Shown here one piece after another: positions 24,184 to 32,938 of a stretch of DNA of 64,000 bases. Position 1 is the first letter of the stretch. The number at the start of each line of letters is the position of its first letter. The DNA lies in NCBI RefSeq assembly GCF_001620365.2, contig NZ_LQMT02000033.1:1-64000 (forward strand), written 5' to 3'. The position numbers were made by a program, and so were the translations under genes. The notes under the pieces were generated by a model that searched no databases, was not told the DNA's origin, and saw nothing but the letters and a program-made list of their open reading frames with translations. This stretch comes from Amycolatopsis keratiniphila subsp. keratiniphila. GTDB lineage: Bacteria; Actinomycetota; Actinomycetes; Mycobacteriales; Pseudonocardiaceae.

Positions 24184-25248
24184 TCAGCGCGCCAGCATCG
24201 GCATCACGTAGTACGTCAGCTCCACATCGCCCGGCTCGACCGCGCGGATGACGCAGGCCCGCATCCCGGGCTGGATGTCGAGCCGCACCCGTTCCCCGGC
24301 GAAACCCTGCAGCGCGTCCAGCAGGTAGCGCGCCTGGAACGAGGGCGACGTCCGGCCGCCGGAGACCTGCGCCTTCAGCGTTTCCTCGGCCTCCCCGGTG
24401 TCGCGCTTCGAGCTGGCCAGCCGAAGGTGTGCGTCGCCGACCTCCAGCGTCAGCACCCGGCGATCGTCCGCGTAGACGCCGACGCGGCGCACGGCGGCGG
24501 CCAGCGCGTCGGCGGCGACCTCGACCGTCGTGTCCACAGTGGACGATTCGATCAGCTTCTCCGACAGGAAACCCGCGTCGAGAACGGCGGTGGTGACGGC
24601 GACGCCCGCCCAGCTCAGCCCGAACCGGGTGCCGTCGCCGTGCAGGCCGACGGGGCCGCGTGCCTGCTTCGCCGTCTCCGCGAGCAGGCCCGCCGGGACG
24701 AGCGCGTCGATCGGCTCGCCTGCGGAGCGCAGGGGCAGGGTCGCCACGGCCATCCGATACCGGTCGGACGCCGTCAGCCGCAGCTCCCGGCTGAAGCTCT
24801 GCACGCGGACGCCGGTGAACATCGGCAGCGCGTCGTCCTTCGCCGCCGTGCCCGCGACCGTGCGCAAGGCGGTGACGAGCGCGTGACCGTCCACTTCGGA
24901 CACCTTCGGCGGCATGTCCGGAAGGTTCAGCTCGCGGCTCAGCAACGGCAGCGCGTAACGCCCGCCCTCCACCCGCACGGCCAGCCGCGAACCCTCGACG
25001 ACCAAACGCACCAAGTCGTCTTCGAGCATGCGCAGCGTCTCCGCGAGGGGCCCGGCGGGGACGAGGACCTCACCATCGGTGTGGACCATGGCCTCGGCGG
25101 TCAGGCGGACGGCTCGTTCACTGTCGTTGCCGCCGACGGCCAGCCCTTCCTTCCCGGCGCGCAGGAGCAGGCCGGAGCGGGCCGGCAGCAGCCGGGCGGC
25201 GGCGGAGACGGCGGACGAAAGCGGGCGGGTGGCGGCGGTCAGGTCCAT
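24184..25248 (-). CDS. DnaN-like sliding clamp paralogue
   Basis: A 354-residue protein with the beta-clamp fold pattern: VLVPAGPLAETLRML, ELNLPDMP, RLTASDRYRMAVATLPL, and the clamp-type C-terminus VELTYYVMPML. Main bacterial DnaN proteins are somewhat longer and sit beside dnaA and recF; none of these is here. It is therefore a second clamp, perhaps one serving repair or translesion polymerases. It follows an MFS gene by 9 bp on the same strand, so it is expressed from that promoter. The start ATG 25248 has only a weak binding site. Whether the ring and the hydrophobic partner pocket are intact would need modelling. Confidence 0.85.
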   Translation of the reverse strand: MDLTAATRPLSSAVSAAARLLPARSGLLLRAGKEGLAVGGNDSERAVRLTAEAMVHTDGEVLVPAGPLAETLRMLEDDLVRLVVEGSRLAVRVEGGRYALPLLSRELNLPDMPPKVSEVDGHALVTALRTVAGTAAKDDALPMFTGVRVQSFSRELRLTASDRYRMAVATLPLRSAGEPIDALVPAGLLAETAKQARGPVGLHGDGTRFGLSWAGVAVTTAVLDAGFLSEKLIESSTVDTTVEVAADALAAAVRRVGVYADDRRVLTLEVGDAHLRLASSKRDTGEAEETLKAQVSGGRTSPSFQARYLLDALQGFAGERVRLDIQPGMRACVIRAVEPGDVELTYYVMPMLAR

Positions 25249-25257
25249 GCCCGCAAG

Positions 25258-26532
25258 CTAGCGGGTGGCACCGACAAGTTCGGGCGCTTCGGTGGCGGCC
25301 GCGGCGGGCTGGGGGCGGAAGGTGCCGCGCAGCAGCCACACCACCGCGGCGAGCGCGAACCCGACCCCACCGGCGGCGAGGAACGCCGCTTCGTGCCCGG
25401 CGTGCTCGACGAGGTAGCCGCTGATCGACTGCCCGAACGCGAGACCGAGGGTCACCGCGGTGAGCACCCAGCCGAACGCCTCGGCAGCCGTACCCTTCGG
25501 CGCGGCGATCTCGATGGCAGCCGAGTGCGTCGTCGACTGCGGCGTGATGAGCGCGCCCGCGGCGAGCATGGCGAGCGCGAGGCCCCAAAGCGAACCCGGC
25601 AGCGCGAGCAGCGCCACCAGCGCGCCGAACCCGGCCAGCAGCACCGGCAGCCGCAGGCCCATCTGACGCGGCCACGGGCGCAGGCTGTACGCCACGCCGA
25701 ACGCGACCGAGCTGACCGACCAGGCCGAGAGCAGCAGACCGCCGATGGAGGTGTTCCCCGCCTCGGTGGCGGCCGCCGGGACGGCGACCTCGACGAATCC
25801 GATCACCGCGCCGAAACCCAGCGCGGCGATCGCGAGTGTGCGCATCCCGGGGCTGGCCAGCGCGCCGAGCAGTTTCCCGCCCGTCGACGGCGACGGCCCC
25901 CACGCGCGCACGGTCGGGCTCAGCGCGAACAGCACCGCGCCCGCGATCATGGTCAGCGAACCGGTCACGATGCCGGTGCCCGCCCACGGCGCGGCGATCA
26001 GCAGCCCCGCGAACCCGGGGCCGAGGATGAAGAAGACCTCCATGCTGATCGCCTCGTAGGAGAACGCGGCGTTCCGCGTCGGCCCGGCGGGCAGCAGCCG
26101 TGTCCACAGCGCCCGCGAGGCCGAGCCGACCATCGGTTCGGTGATCCCGGTGCCGAAGGCCAGCGGGACCAGCACGAGCGTCGGGGCGTGCGCCTCGATC
26201 GCGAACACCAGCCCGGTCATCGCCAGTGCGAAGAGCACCGTGGTGGTCAGCAGCGGGCGGGTCGGCCCGAAGCGGTCGATGAGCCGCCCCTGTACGACCG
26301 CGCCCACGGAGACGCCCACCAGCGACCCGGCCGACACCAGTCCGGCCGCGGCGAAGGAGCCCGTCTCACGCTGGACGTAGAGCAGCGCGGAGATACCGAT
26401 CATCGCGATCGGCAGGCGGGCGAGCAGCGACGCGATCACCGCCCCGCGGGATCCGGGCGCGGTCAGCGCGGCGCGGTAGTCGGCGAGGGAGGTGCGGTGA
26501 CTCTCGGCGGAAGCGGACACAGACTGGGACAC
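25258..26532 (-). CDS. MFS exporter
   Basis: A 424-residue, 12-segment major facilitator. The first cytosolic loop has the GRLIDRFGPTRPLL motif A variant. The substrate cannot be read from sequence; drug or metabolite efflux is typical. GTG 26532 (VSQSVSASAESHR) is preferred over GTG 26550, because CATACT lies 8-14 nt upstream and would be the -10 of a leaderless transcript. Three GGTAC/GTACC half-sites surround this promoter. The stop lies 9 bp before the clamp gene. Confidence 0.85.
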   Translation of the reverse strand: MSQSVSASAESHRTSLADYRAALTAPGSRGAVIASLLARLPIAMIGISALLYVQRETGSFAAAGLVSAGSLVGVSVGAVVQGRLIDRFGPTRPLLTTTVLFALAMTGLVFAIEAHAPTLVLVPLAFGTGITEPMVGSASRALWTRLLPAGPTRNAAFSYEAISMEVFFILGPGFAGLLIAAPWAGTGIVTGSLTMIAGAVLFALSPTVRAWGPSPSTGGKLLGALASPGMRTLAIAALGFGAVIGFVEVAVPAAATEAGNTSIGGLLLSAWSVSSVAFGVAYSLRPWPRQMGLRLPVLLAGFGALVALLALPGSLWGLALAMLAAGALITPQSTTHSAAIEIAAPKGTAAEAFGWVLTAVTLGLAFGQSISGYLVEHAGHEAAFLAAGGVGFALAAVVWLLRGTFRPQPAAAATEAPELVGATR

Positions 26533-26567
26533 GCGTACCAGTATGAACACTTTGGTACGCGAGTACC
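26532..26567 (-). promoter_or_regulatory. Promoter with triple GTACC operator for the MFS/clamp operon
   Basis: CGCGTACC (26532-26539) and GGTACGCG (26554-26561) form an 8-bp inverted repeat 14 nt apart; a further GTACC (26563-26567) makes GGTACGCGAGTACC. Between the outer arms lies the likely -10 CATACT read on the - strand. A dimeric repressor bound here would cover the promoter. Confidence 0.5.
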
Positions 26568-26639
26568 AGATCTTCGACGGTAAGTTTGGTCACCACCGGA
26601 TCCGGGTACTACGGACCAGGAATCGGCCGGGTTCATCAC

Positions 26640-26900
26640 GATCGGGTAACAGTCAGGTGATTCTGGGTCATTCGGGGCAACAAATCGACGCAGATGGCGT
26701 CCTTGAGAGTGAAAGAACTTGAGTTCACGGCCGATGGCCGTGGATGGTTGTACGACAAACACACAGCTTCCAGCTCCCTCCGGCGTACGGGTCGGGGCCT
26801 TGTTCCGGAGGGCGGGGAGCGCGGATCGTCGGGGGATGGTCCGCGCACAGCGAAGAGCCGGTGCGCCACGTCGGGGGTGGCGCCCGGCTCTTCGTTGTGT
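26640..26900 (+). ncRNA. Candidate structured RNA, unassigned
   Basis: A gene-free stretch with consecutive strong hairpins on the + strand: ACGGCC/GGCCGT (3-nt loop), CTCCGG/CCGGAG extended by GCTCC/GGAGC, GCGCGGA/TCCGCGC, then a terminator-like hairpin CGAAGAGCCGG...CCGGCTCTTCG (26851-26894) followed by the moderately T-rich TTGTGT. No + strand gene lies downstream, so it would be a free RNA. On the - strand the same sequence could be a long leader of the MFS gene. No RNA family was recognised. Confidence 0.4.
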
Positions 26901-26924
26901 CGAGCGTTGTGTTCAGGCTCAGAT

Positions 26925-26977
26925 GTCATGAAAGGGTCGTTCAGGACGAAAAACGTCCTGAACGACCCTTTCATGAC
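26925..26977. terminator. Gene-end palindrome, family B (copy 1)
   Basis: Perfect 23-bp arms 26925-26947 and 26955-26977 around a 7-nt loop; arms contain GTCATGAAAGGGTCGTTC. The arms are identical to those at 41548-41600. It lies 21 bp after the crp stop on the - strand. Confidence 0.8.
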
Positions 26978-26998
26978 ACTTCTGAAGTGCGGGGGGGG

Positions 26999-27673
26999 CT
27001 AGCGCGCGCGGCGGGCCAGACGCTCCGGGTCCAGGATCAGGACGCTCTTGCCTTCGAGCCGCAGCCAGCCGCGGTGCGCGAAGTCGGCGAGAGCCTTGTT
27101 GACGGTCTCGCGCGAGGCGCCGACGTACTGGGCGATCTCTTCCTGCGTCAGGTCGTGGGTGACCCGCAGCAGGCCTGCCTCCTGGCTGCCGAAGCGCTGC
27201 GCGAGCTGCAGCAGCGCCCGCGCCACGCGGCCGGGGACGTCGGTGAAGATCAGCTCGGCGACCATGTTGTTCGTCCGGCGCAGCCTGCGGGCGACCACGC
27301 GGAGCAGCTGCTCGGCGATCTCCGGGCGGGTGGAGATCCACTGCCGCAGCGCCGGGCGGTCCATCGTCACCGCGCGGACCTCGGTCACCGTCGTCGCGCT
27401 GGACGTCCGGGGGCCGGGGTCGAAAATGGACAGCTCTCCGAACATGTCGGACGGGCCGAAGATGCCAAGCAGGTTCTCGCGGCCGTCGGGTGACTTGCGG
27501 CCGATCTTCACCTTGCCGGACTGGATGATGTAAAGCTTGTCGCCGGGTTCACCCTCGTTGAAGATGACATGCCCGCGAGGGAACTCCACGGATTCCAAGG
27601 TCTGTGCCAGCGCCTCGGCGGCTGCCGGCTCAACACCCTGGAAAATGCCCGCTCGGGCCAGGGTTTCGTCCAC
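26999..27673 (-). CDS. crp: CRP/FNR-type cAMP receptor regulator
   Basis: A global transcription factor of 224 residues, very close to M. tuberculosis CRP (Rv3676). The cyclic-nucleotide pocket has [18 protein letters not shown] with R89 and T90 as phosphate contacts. The winged helix contains [21 protein letters not shown] as recognition unit. Start GTG 27673 has GAGGAGG 8-12 nt upstream. A GTGTCGTCGATCAC sequence (27727-27740), GTG-N8-CAC, lies about 55 bp upstream and could be an autoregulatory half-palindrome. Flanking nth, MBL and Rv3675-like genes match the mycobacterial order. Confidence 0.95.
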   Translation of the reverse strand: MDETLARAGIFQGVEPAAAEALAQTLESVEFPRGHVIFNEGEPGDKLYIIQSGKVKIGRKSPDGRENLLGIFGPSDMFGELSIFDPGPRTSSATTVTEVRAVTMDRPALRQWISTRPEIAEQLLRVVARRLRRTNNMVAELIFTDVPGRVARALLQLAQRFGSQEAGLLRVTHDLTQEEIAQYVGASRETVNKALADFAHRGWLRLEGKSVLILDPERLARRAR

Positions 27674-27833
27674 CTCGGGTGCCTCCTCATCGAGATACGA
27701 CGTCGATCCTCATTCTGCCGAGGGCCGTGTCGTCGATCACTTTTCGCGTCAGTCTAGGTCGTGCGCGCGAGATCGCTCGTCGGCACGCCGAACGCGCGCG
27801 CGGGCCGGGAACGATCTCGCTCGAACGTGGAGC

Positions 27834-28085
27834 CTAACTCCGCACGCGTCGCGCGCGAAGCCTGGCCGCCTTCCCGCCCAGCCTGCGCAGCCGGAAAAGC
27901 TCGAGAGCGCGCCCGATGCCGTGCCCGTAAAGGGCCCTGACCTCGTTGGGCTGAGCCTGCTCGAGGAACTCCTCGACCTCGTTCTCCTGCACCGCGACGT
28001 GCTTGAGCCTGGTCTCCACGCGTTCCATGAACAGCGCGAAGAACATGATCACCAAGGGGACGAGGATGACGAACCAGACGGTCAT
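27834..28085 (-). CDS. Small membrane protein (Rv3675-like)
   Basis: An 83-residue protein with one N-terminal membrane helix (VWFVILVPLVIMFFALFM) and a charged, Arg-rich cytosolic tail. It sits just upstream of crp on the same strand, at the place of the membrane gene Rv3675 in M. tuberculosis. ATG 28085 is the start. An inverted repeat GCGAGATCG/CGATCTCGC (27767-27820) follows its stop and may be its terminator, leaving crp with its own promoter. Function unknown. Confidence 0.75.
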   Translation of the reverse strand: MTVWFVILVPLVIMFFALFMERVETRLKHVAVQENEVEEFLEQAQPNEVRALYGHGIGRALELFRLRRLGGKAARLRARRVRS

Positions 28086-28242
28086 GCGCCCTGCCCAGGG
28101 AATTCCGAAAAGTTGTGCATTACTCCAGATCCTCGCTCATGGCGTCCTCGATCGAAGCGCCGAGGTGGTGCTCTGGCGTGTCGGCCGTCGACCGGCGGGA
28201 TGCTCCCACTGGCTCGTCCGATGGCGCCCGTAGGCTATCGGG

Positions 28243-29007
28243 GTGCCTCCTGCCCCCACCAATGCCCCCCGCGCGGGGGGTAAGGGTGAAAGCCGGCTCG
28301 CGTTGGTGAGACGCGCCAGGCGGATGAAGCGTTGCCTCGACGACGAGTTCCCCGACGCGCACTGTGAGCTCGATTTCACCACTCCGCTCGAACTGCTGGT
28401 CGCGGTCGTGCTTTCGGCACAGACCACCGACGTCCGCGTGAATCAGGTCACGCCCGCGCTCTTCGCGCGCTACCGGACCGCCGCGGACTACGCCGGCGCC
28501 GACCGCGCCGAACTCGAGGAGTACCTCCGCCCGACGGGCTTCTACCGCGCCAAGGCGAACTCGGTGCTGGGACTGGGTGCCGCGCTGGTGGAGCGCTACG
28601 ACGGCGAGGTGCCCGGCAAGCTGAAGGACCTCGTGACGCTGCCCGGCGTCGGCCGCAAGACGGCCAACGTCGTGCTCGGCGACGCCTTCGGGGTCCCCGG
28701 GATCACCGTCGACACGCATTTCGGCCGCCTGGTCCGCCGCTGGGGCTGGACCGAGGAGGAGGACCCGGTCAAGGTCGAGCACGCCGTCGGCGAGCTGATC
28801 CCGCGCAAGGAGTGGACGCTCCTCTCGCATCGGACGATCTTCCACGGCCGCCGCGTCTGCCATGCCCGCAAACCGGCCTGCGGCGCCTGTCCGCTGGCCA
28901 AGATGTGCCCCTCGTACGGAACCGGCCCGACGGGTTTCGAAGAGGCCGCGAAGCTCGTCAAGGGCGAAGAGCGCGACCACATCTTGGATCTGGCGGCCCG
29001 CCGGTGA
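28243..29007 (+). CDS. nth: Endonuclease III (DNA glycosylase/AP lyase)
   Basis: Base-excision repair enzyme that removes oxidised pyrimidines and cuts the abasic site. The 254-residue protein has the helix-hairpin-helix [13 protein letters not shown] with the catalytic Lys, the catalytic Asp in [10 protein letters not shown], and the [4Fe-4S] loop C-x6-C-x2-C-x5-C ([17 protein letters not shown]). GTG 28243 closely follows a TAGGCT element, so the transcript is probably leaderless; a 16-bp GC palindrome (28265-28280) lies in codons 8-13. The stop overlaps the next gene in GTGA. Confidence 0.95.
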   Translation: MPPAPTNAPRAGGKGESRLALVRRARRMKRCLDDEFPDAHCELDFTTPLELLVAVVLSAQTTDVRVNQVTPALFARYRTAADYAGADRAELEEYLRPTGFYRAKANSVLGLGAALVERYDGEVPGKLKDLVTLPGVGRKTANVVLGDAFGVPGITVDTHFGRLVRRWGWTEEEDPVKVEHAVGELIPRKEWTLLSHRTIFHGRRVCHARKPACGACPLAKMCPSYGTGPTGFEEAAKLVKGEERDHILDLAARR

Positions 29008-29600
29008 CCAGGGTCACCAAACTGGCCCTCGGTGCCGCCGTGCTGGTGGTGGCCCTGATCGTCGCGTTGCTCACGACCCGTGACGACCAGGCACCCGCCA
29101 AGACGTCGGGGGATCTCACGGCCGCGCGCGCGAAGGCCGCGCTCGCGCCCTGCCCGCCGCCTGGGCCGGGTGAGGTGGCGAAGCTGGCCGGTGTCGACGT
29201 CGAGTGCCTTGGCGACGGCTCCCGGGTCGACCTCGCCAAGGCGGTCTCGGGCGGGCCCGTGCTGGTCAACCTGTGGGCGTCGTGGTGCGAGCCGTGCCGC
29301 GCCGAACTGCCGCTGCTCCAGGAGTACGCGGCGTCGCCCGGGGCCGCGCGCGTGCTCCTCGTCCAGGTCGCGAGCTCCGGCGCCGACGGGCTGGCGATGC
29401 TGGCCGAACTGGGTGTCCGGTTGCCGTCCGTGTTCGACGGTGACGGACGGACCGGGCCGGTGCGGACGGCACTGAAGGTCCCCTCCTCCCTGCCAGCGAC
29501 GTACCTGGTCACGGCGGGCGGCGACGTCCGGCTCATCGAGAACCCACGCGTCTTCCTGAACACTGACCAGGTGCGCGCCGCTGTGGAAGGGACACCATGA
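29004..29600 (+). CDS. Membrane-tethered TlpA/ResA-like thioredoxin (Rv3673c-like)
   Basis: A 198-residue thiol-disulfide oxidoreductase held by one N-terminal membrane helix ([17 protein letters not shown]), with the catalytic domain outside. The active site is [14 protein letters not shown]. Additional Cys near residues 50 and 68 may form a structural pair. The gene overlaps nth at the start (GTGA) and the Nudix gene at the end (ATGA), giving a tightly coupled operon nth-tlpA-nudix-marP identical in order to Rv3674c-Rv3671c. Likely role: reducing or repairing envelope thiols. Confidence 0.92.
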   Translation: MTRVTKLALGAAVLVVALIVALLTTRDDQAPAKTSGDLTAARAKAALAPCPPPGPGEVAKLAGVDVECLGDGSRVDLAKAVSGGPVLVNLWASWCEPCRAELPLLQEYAASPGAARVLLVQVASSGADGLAMLAELGVRLPSVFDGDGRTGPVRTALKVPSSLPATYLVTAGGDVRLIENPRVFLNTDQVRAAVEGTP

Positions 29601-30304
29601 CCGGCCCCCTCGTGGACCCGGAGGCCGTGCCCGCCTGGCTGCAACCGCTGGTCAAGATCAGCGGCGAAGTCGACGCGGCGACCTTCAGCCGGTTCAGCGT
29701 GCCACCGGACGCGAGCTACCGGTCCGCGTCCGTCCTGATGCTCTTCGGCGAGGGCCCGCAGGGGCCCGACGTCCTGCTCCAGCGCCGCGCGGACACCCTC
29801 GGCTCGCACGCGGGCCAGGTCAGCTTCCCCGGCGGGGGAGCCGAGCCGGAGGACGGCGGGCCGGTCGGCACCGCGTTGCGCGAGGCGGAGGAGGAGACCG
29901 GCGTCGAGCCCGCGGGGGTGTTGCCGGTGGCGGTCTTCCCGGAGCTGTTCGTGCCGGTGTCGAGCTTCGCGGTGACGCCGGTGCTCGCCTACTGGCGGAC
30001 GCCATCGCCGGTGCACGCCGTCGACCCGGGCGAGACGGCGGCCGTGGCCAGGGTGCCGGTCAGCGAGCTCACCGACCCGGCCAACCGGTTCCAGGTCACG
30101 CGCAAGGGCTACGACTGGAAGGGTCCGGCGTTCGACGTCGGGGGGATGTTCGTCTGGGGCTTCACGGGCGGCCTGCTGGCGATGACGCTGGCGCTCGGCG
30201 GCTGGGAACGGGACTGGGACCACGGCGACGTCCGGGACCTTGACGTAGCGTTGGCCGAACATCAGGCGCGGGTCGACGGGCGGCAAGTGCCGGAGAAGGA
30301 GTAG
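29597..30304 (+). CDS. CoA-type Nudix hydrolase (Rv3672c-like)
   Basis: A 235-residue Nudix enzyme. The box GGGAEPEDGGPVGTALREAE plus EETGV is complete (with the small spacing variation of this group), and the upstream LLQRRADTLGSHAGQVSFPG is the UPF0035 motif of CoA pyrophosphatases (NudL type). It should cleave CoA to phosphopantetheine and adenosine 3',5'-bisphosphate. It overlaps the thioredoxin gene (ATGA) and lies 6 bp before marP. Confidence 0.9.
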   Translation: MTGPLVDPEAVPAWLQPLVKISGEVDAATFSRFSVPPDASYRSASVLMLFGEGPQGPDVLLQRRADTLGSHAGQVSFPGGGAEPEDGGPVGTALREAEEETGVEPAGVLPVAVFPELFVPVSSFAVTPVLAYWRTPSPVHAVDPGETAAVARVPVSELTDPANRFQVTRKGYDWKGPAFDVGGMFVWGFTGGLLAMTLALGGWERDWDHGDVRDLDVALAEHQARVDGRQVPEKE

Positions 30305-30310
30305 GCGCCG

Positions 30311-31495
30311 GTGAACTGGGTCGACGTACTGGTGATCCTGCTCGCGCTGCTGGCGGGCGTGTCCGGCGCGTTCCAGGGGGTGATCATCGCCCTCCCCTCG
30401 CTGGTCGGGGTGGTGCTCGGCGCGCTCGCGGGGATCAAGATCGCGCCGCTGGTCGTGGAACTCTTCCAGCATCCGGCGGCGAAGGTCGCCTTCGCGGTGG
30501 CGACCGTGGTGTTCCTGGTCGCGCTCGGCGAGACCCTCGGGGTCTGGGCAGGCCGGAGGCTGCGGCAGAAGATCAACCCGGACAAGCTTTCCGGCGTCGA
30601 CAAGACGCTCGGCGCGGTGGTGCAGGCCGCCGTGGTGTTCGTGGTCGCGTGGCTGATCGCGACCCCGCTCACCGCCGTCTCGGGCGTGCCGGGGCTGGCG
30701 AAGTCGATCAACGGCTCGGTCGTGCTCGGCGGCGTCAACGACGTCATGCCCGAAGCGGCGCAAGGCTTCCCGAGCGAACTGCGCAAACTGCTGGACGCAT
30801 CGGGCTTCCCGTCCATTGTGGACCCGTTCCAGAAGCCGAACGTCGAGGACACCAGCCCGCCGGACACCGCGCTGCAGGCGAGCGCGATCGTCAAACAGGT
30901 GCACCGCAGTGTGGTGAAGATCCGCGGCAACGCGACCTCGTGCTCGCGGGCGCTGGAGGGCAGCGGTTTCGTCGTCGCGCCGCAGCGGGTGATGACGAAC
31001 GCGCACGTCGTCGCGGGCACCGACGAGGTCGCCATCGAGTCGACCTCGGGCAAGTTCCCGGCCAGGGTCGTCTACTTCGACCCCGAGGCCGACGTGGCCG
31101 TGCTCGCGGTGCCGAGGTTCCAGGCCCCGGTGCTCCCGTTCACGCCGCGGGTCGCGCGGGCCGGCGACAACGCGATCGTGCTCGGTTACCCGCTCGACGG
31201 CCCGTACACCGCGACGCCCGCCAGAGTGCGCGGCCGGATCAACCTGCGCGGACCGGACATCTACGAGTCCAACACCGTGCAGCGCGACGTGTTCACCGTG
31301 CGCGGGCAGGTCCGCAGCGGGAACTCGGGCGGGCCGATGATCAACCCGGAAGGCGAGGTCATCGGGGTCGTGTTCGGTGCGGCCGTCGAGGATCCGGAGA
31401 CCGGCTTCACGCTGACTTCGGAGCAGGTGCGGCCGGTGGTGGAGACGGCTCCGGCGCTGAGCGCGAATACCTCGACGGGGCCGTGCGCTAACTGA
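30311..31495 (+). CDS. marP: Periplasmic serine protease with CvpA-like membrane domain
   Basis: Orthologue of MarP (Rv3671c), the protease required for acid and oxidative resistance in M. tuberculosis. The 394-residue protein has four N-terminal membrane helices (residues ~5-140, CvpA-like) and a chymotrypsin-type domain with H232 (TNAHVVAG), D261 (PEADVAVL) and S339 (RSGNSGGPM). Cys in NATSCSRAL and in the C-terminal TGPCAN match the regulatory disulfide of MarP. Start GTG 30311; GGAG lies 9-12 nt upstream. It ends the operon beginning at nth and is followed by a family A palindrome. Confidence 0.95.
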   Translation: MNWVDVLVILLALLAGVSGAFQGVIIALPSLVGVVLGALAGIKIAPLVVELFQHPAAKVAFAVATVVFLVALGETLGVWAGRRLRQKINPDKLSGVDKTLGAVVQAAVVFVVAWLIATPLTAVSGVPGLAKSINGSVVLGGVNDVMPEAAQGFPSELRKLLDASGFPSIVDPFQKPNVEDTSPPDTALQASAIVKQVHRSVVKIRGNATSCSRALEGSGFVVAPQRVMTNAHVVAGTDEVAIESTSGKFPARVVYFDPEADVAVLAVPRFQAPVLPFTPRVARAGDNAIVLGYPLDGPYTATPARVRGRINLRGPDIYESNTVQRDVFTVRGQVRSGNSGGPMINPEGEVIGVVFGAAVEDPETGFTLTSEQVRPVVETAPALSANTSTGPCAN

Positions 31496-31520
31496 GCCCA
31501 CTCACTCACCAGCCGATGCA

Positions 31521-31567
31521 ATGAACGGTCCGTTCCTTGCAAAATTTGCAAGGAACGGACCGTTCAT
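31521..31567. terminator. Gene-end palindrome, family A (copy 2)
   Basis: 47 bases identical to the core of 24038-24090, forming 23-bp perfect arms around one base. It lies 25 bp after the marP stop and 19 bp from the converging DUF1992 gene. Confidence 0.8.
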
Positions 31568-31586
31568 AGCACGCGCGGGAGGTGGG

Positions 31587-32003
31587 TCAGGAGGAAGGCG
31601 AGAGGCCTTCGCGCCACGAAGCGACCGTCTCCTCCACGTCCAGCGGCCGTGCCCGCAGCACCGGACCGCCCGCCGGACGCCGGTGCTCGGCGCGGATCCG
31701 CTCGTTCAGGTCCTCGACGATCTCCCGCACCCGCGCCTCCCGGCGCACCTTCGCCAGGGTGTCCGGCAGATCGTCGAGCTCCTTCGCGATCGCCAGCGAA
31801 GGCGGCAGCAGCGCCGAAACGTCGTGCCCCTCGGCGCGGACCTTGTTCACCACCCAGGCCAGCGCGGTGTCCTTGCCGTCACTCTTCGGCAGCGGTTTCC
31901 CCGCGCCGGGAAGGTCGTCGAACTCGCCCTTCGCCGCGGCGGCACTGACCTGCCTGTCCACCCAGGACTCGAACGACACGCCCGTCGGTTTGCGCTCGGT
32001 CAT
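31587..32003 (-). CDS. DUF1992 (DnaJ-C28-like) protein
   Basis: A 138-residue protein with the conserved N-terminal signature FDDLPGAGKPLPK of DUF1992, the domain found in human DNAJC28 without its J domain. The rest is helical and charged. ATG 32003 overlaps the stop of the upstream hydrolase gene (ATGA), so it is the last gene of a three-gene operon with ephE and the holin-X-like gene. Function unknown. Confidence 0.88.
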   Translation of the reverse strand: MTERKPTGVSFESWVDRQVSAAAAKGEFDDLPGAGKPLPKSDGKDTALAWVVNKVRAEGHDVSALLPPSLAIAKELDDLPDTLAKVRREARVREIVEDLNERIRAEHRRPAGGPVLRARPLDVEETVASWREGLSPSS

Positions 32004-32923
32004 GCGTCCAGGGTACGGAAAAACTCCAGCAACGCGGCCGACGTGCGGTCCGGGGCCTCCAGATGGGGGAAGTGCCCGATGCCCGGCCAGCGCTCGAGGC
32101 GGGCGTCCGGGGCCCAGCGACGGGACGTTGCCGCGGTGTCGGGAAGGACGCATCGATCCTCTTCACCGTGCAGCTGCAGCACGCGGGGAGCGAAGCGGCC
32201 TCGCAGCGCTTCGCCGAACCGGCGTCCTTCGCCGCGGAACTGTGCCCGGAACGCCCATCGGTAGTACTCGAGCGCGCTGTGCGGCACTCCCGGCACGAGC
32301 ATCGCCTGCCGAAACGCCCGCACGGCGTCGGTGAACTCCGCCGTGTCCGTCCACTGTGGACCGGACCAGGCGCGGAACAACTCTTCGACGGCGAGCGCGT
32401 CGTCCCTGACCAGCCATTTCTCCGGCGCCATCGGCAACTGGAAGCGGAACAGATGCCCCGAAGCCCGCAGCTGCCCCGGCCGCCGGACGGCCCGGCGCAA
32501 CGCCAGCGGATGCGCGCCGCCCAGCACGCTCACCGACGAGACCAGCCGCGGATGCAGCGCGCCGACCGTCCACGCGAGCATGCCGCCCCAGGCATGCCCG
32601 ACGAGATGGGCCTTGCGCGCGCCGAGCGACTTGATCAGCCCGCCGACGTCGCCCGCGAGGGTCCAGGCGTCGTAGCCGCGCGGGGGTTTGTCGGAGTCGC
32701 CGTAGCCGCGCAGATCCACCGCGACCGCGCGGAAACCGGCGTCGGCGAGCGCGGTCAGCTGGCGGTGCCAGGTCCACCAGAACTCGGCGAACCCGTGCAG
32801 CAGTACCACCAGCGGTCCGTCGCCGAGCTCGGCGACGTGCAGCCGGATGCCGTTCGCCGAGACGTCACGATGGGTCCACGGACCGTCGATCCGGACGATC
32901 GACGGATCCGGTGTCGCCTGCAC
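32000..32923 (-). CDS. ephE: EphE-like alpha/beta hydrolase lacking the usual nucleophile
   Basis: A 307-residue member of the epoxide hydrolase/haloalkane dehalogenase group, homologous to Rv3670. The oxyanion region LLHGFAEFWWTWH and cap domain are recognisable, and GIGHFPHLEAP provides the His. At the nucleophile elbow the sequence is GHAWGG: Ala (codon GCC) occupies the Asp position of the usual GHDWGG. As I recall it, Rv3670 has GHADGG, also Ala there. Catalysis must therefore differ or be absent. GTG 32923 is the start; the gene follows the membrane protein by 15 bp. Confidence 0.88.
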   Translation of the reverse strand: MQATPDPSIVRIDGPWTHRDVSANGIRLHVAELGDGPLVVLLHGFAEFWWTWHRQLTALADAGFRAVAVDLRGYGDSDKPPRGYDAWTLAGDVGGLIKSLGARKAHLVGHAWGGMLAWTVGALHPRLVSSVSVLGGAHPLALRRAVRRPGQLRASGHLFRFQLPMAPEKWLVRDDALAVEELFRAWSGPQWTDTAEFTDAVRAFRQAMLVPGVPHSALEYYRWAFRAQFRGEGRRFGEALRGRFAPRVLQLHGEEDRCVLPDTAATSRRWAPDARLERWPGIGHFPHLEAPDRTSAALLEFFRTLDA

Positions 32924-32938
32924 CGACTCGAAGACTTC

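Noticed and set aside
24103-26583. Long + strand open frame opposite the clamp and MFS genes
   Set aside because: No motif, biased composition and complete overlap with two recognisable - strand genes.
26636-27002. Short open frames on both strands that run through the family B palindrome near crp
   Set aside because: Their recurring MKGSFRT-type sequence is just the translated palindrome arm; no ribosome binding site.
28958-31501. Very long - strand open frame (over 840 codons) opposite the thioredoxin, Nudix and marP genes
   Set aside because: Arg/His/Asp-rich composition without domains, lying opposite three well-conserved genes; a high-G+C antisense artefact.
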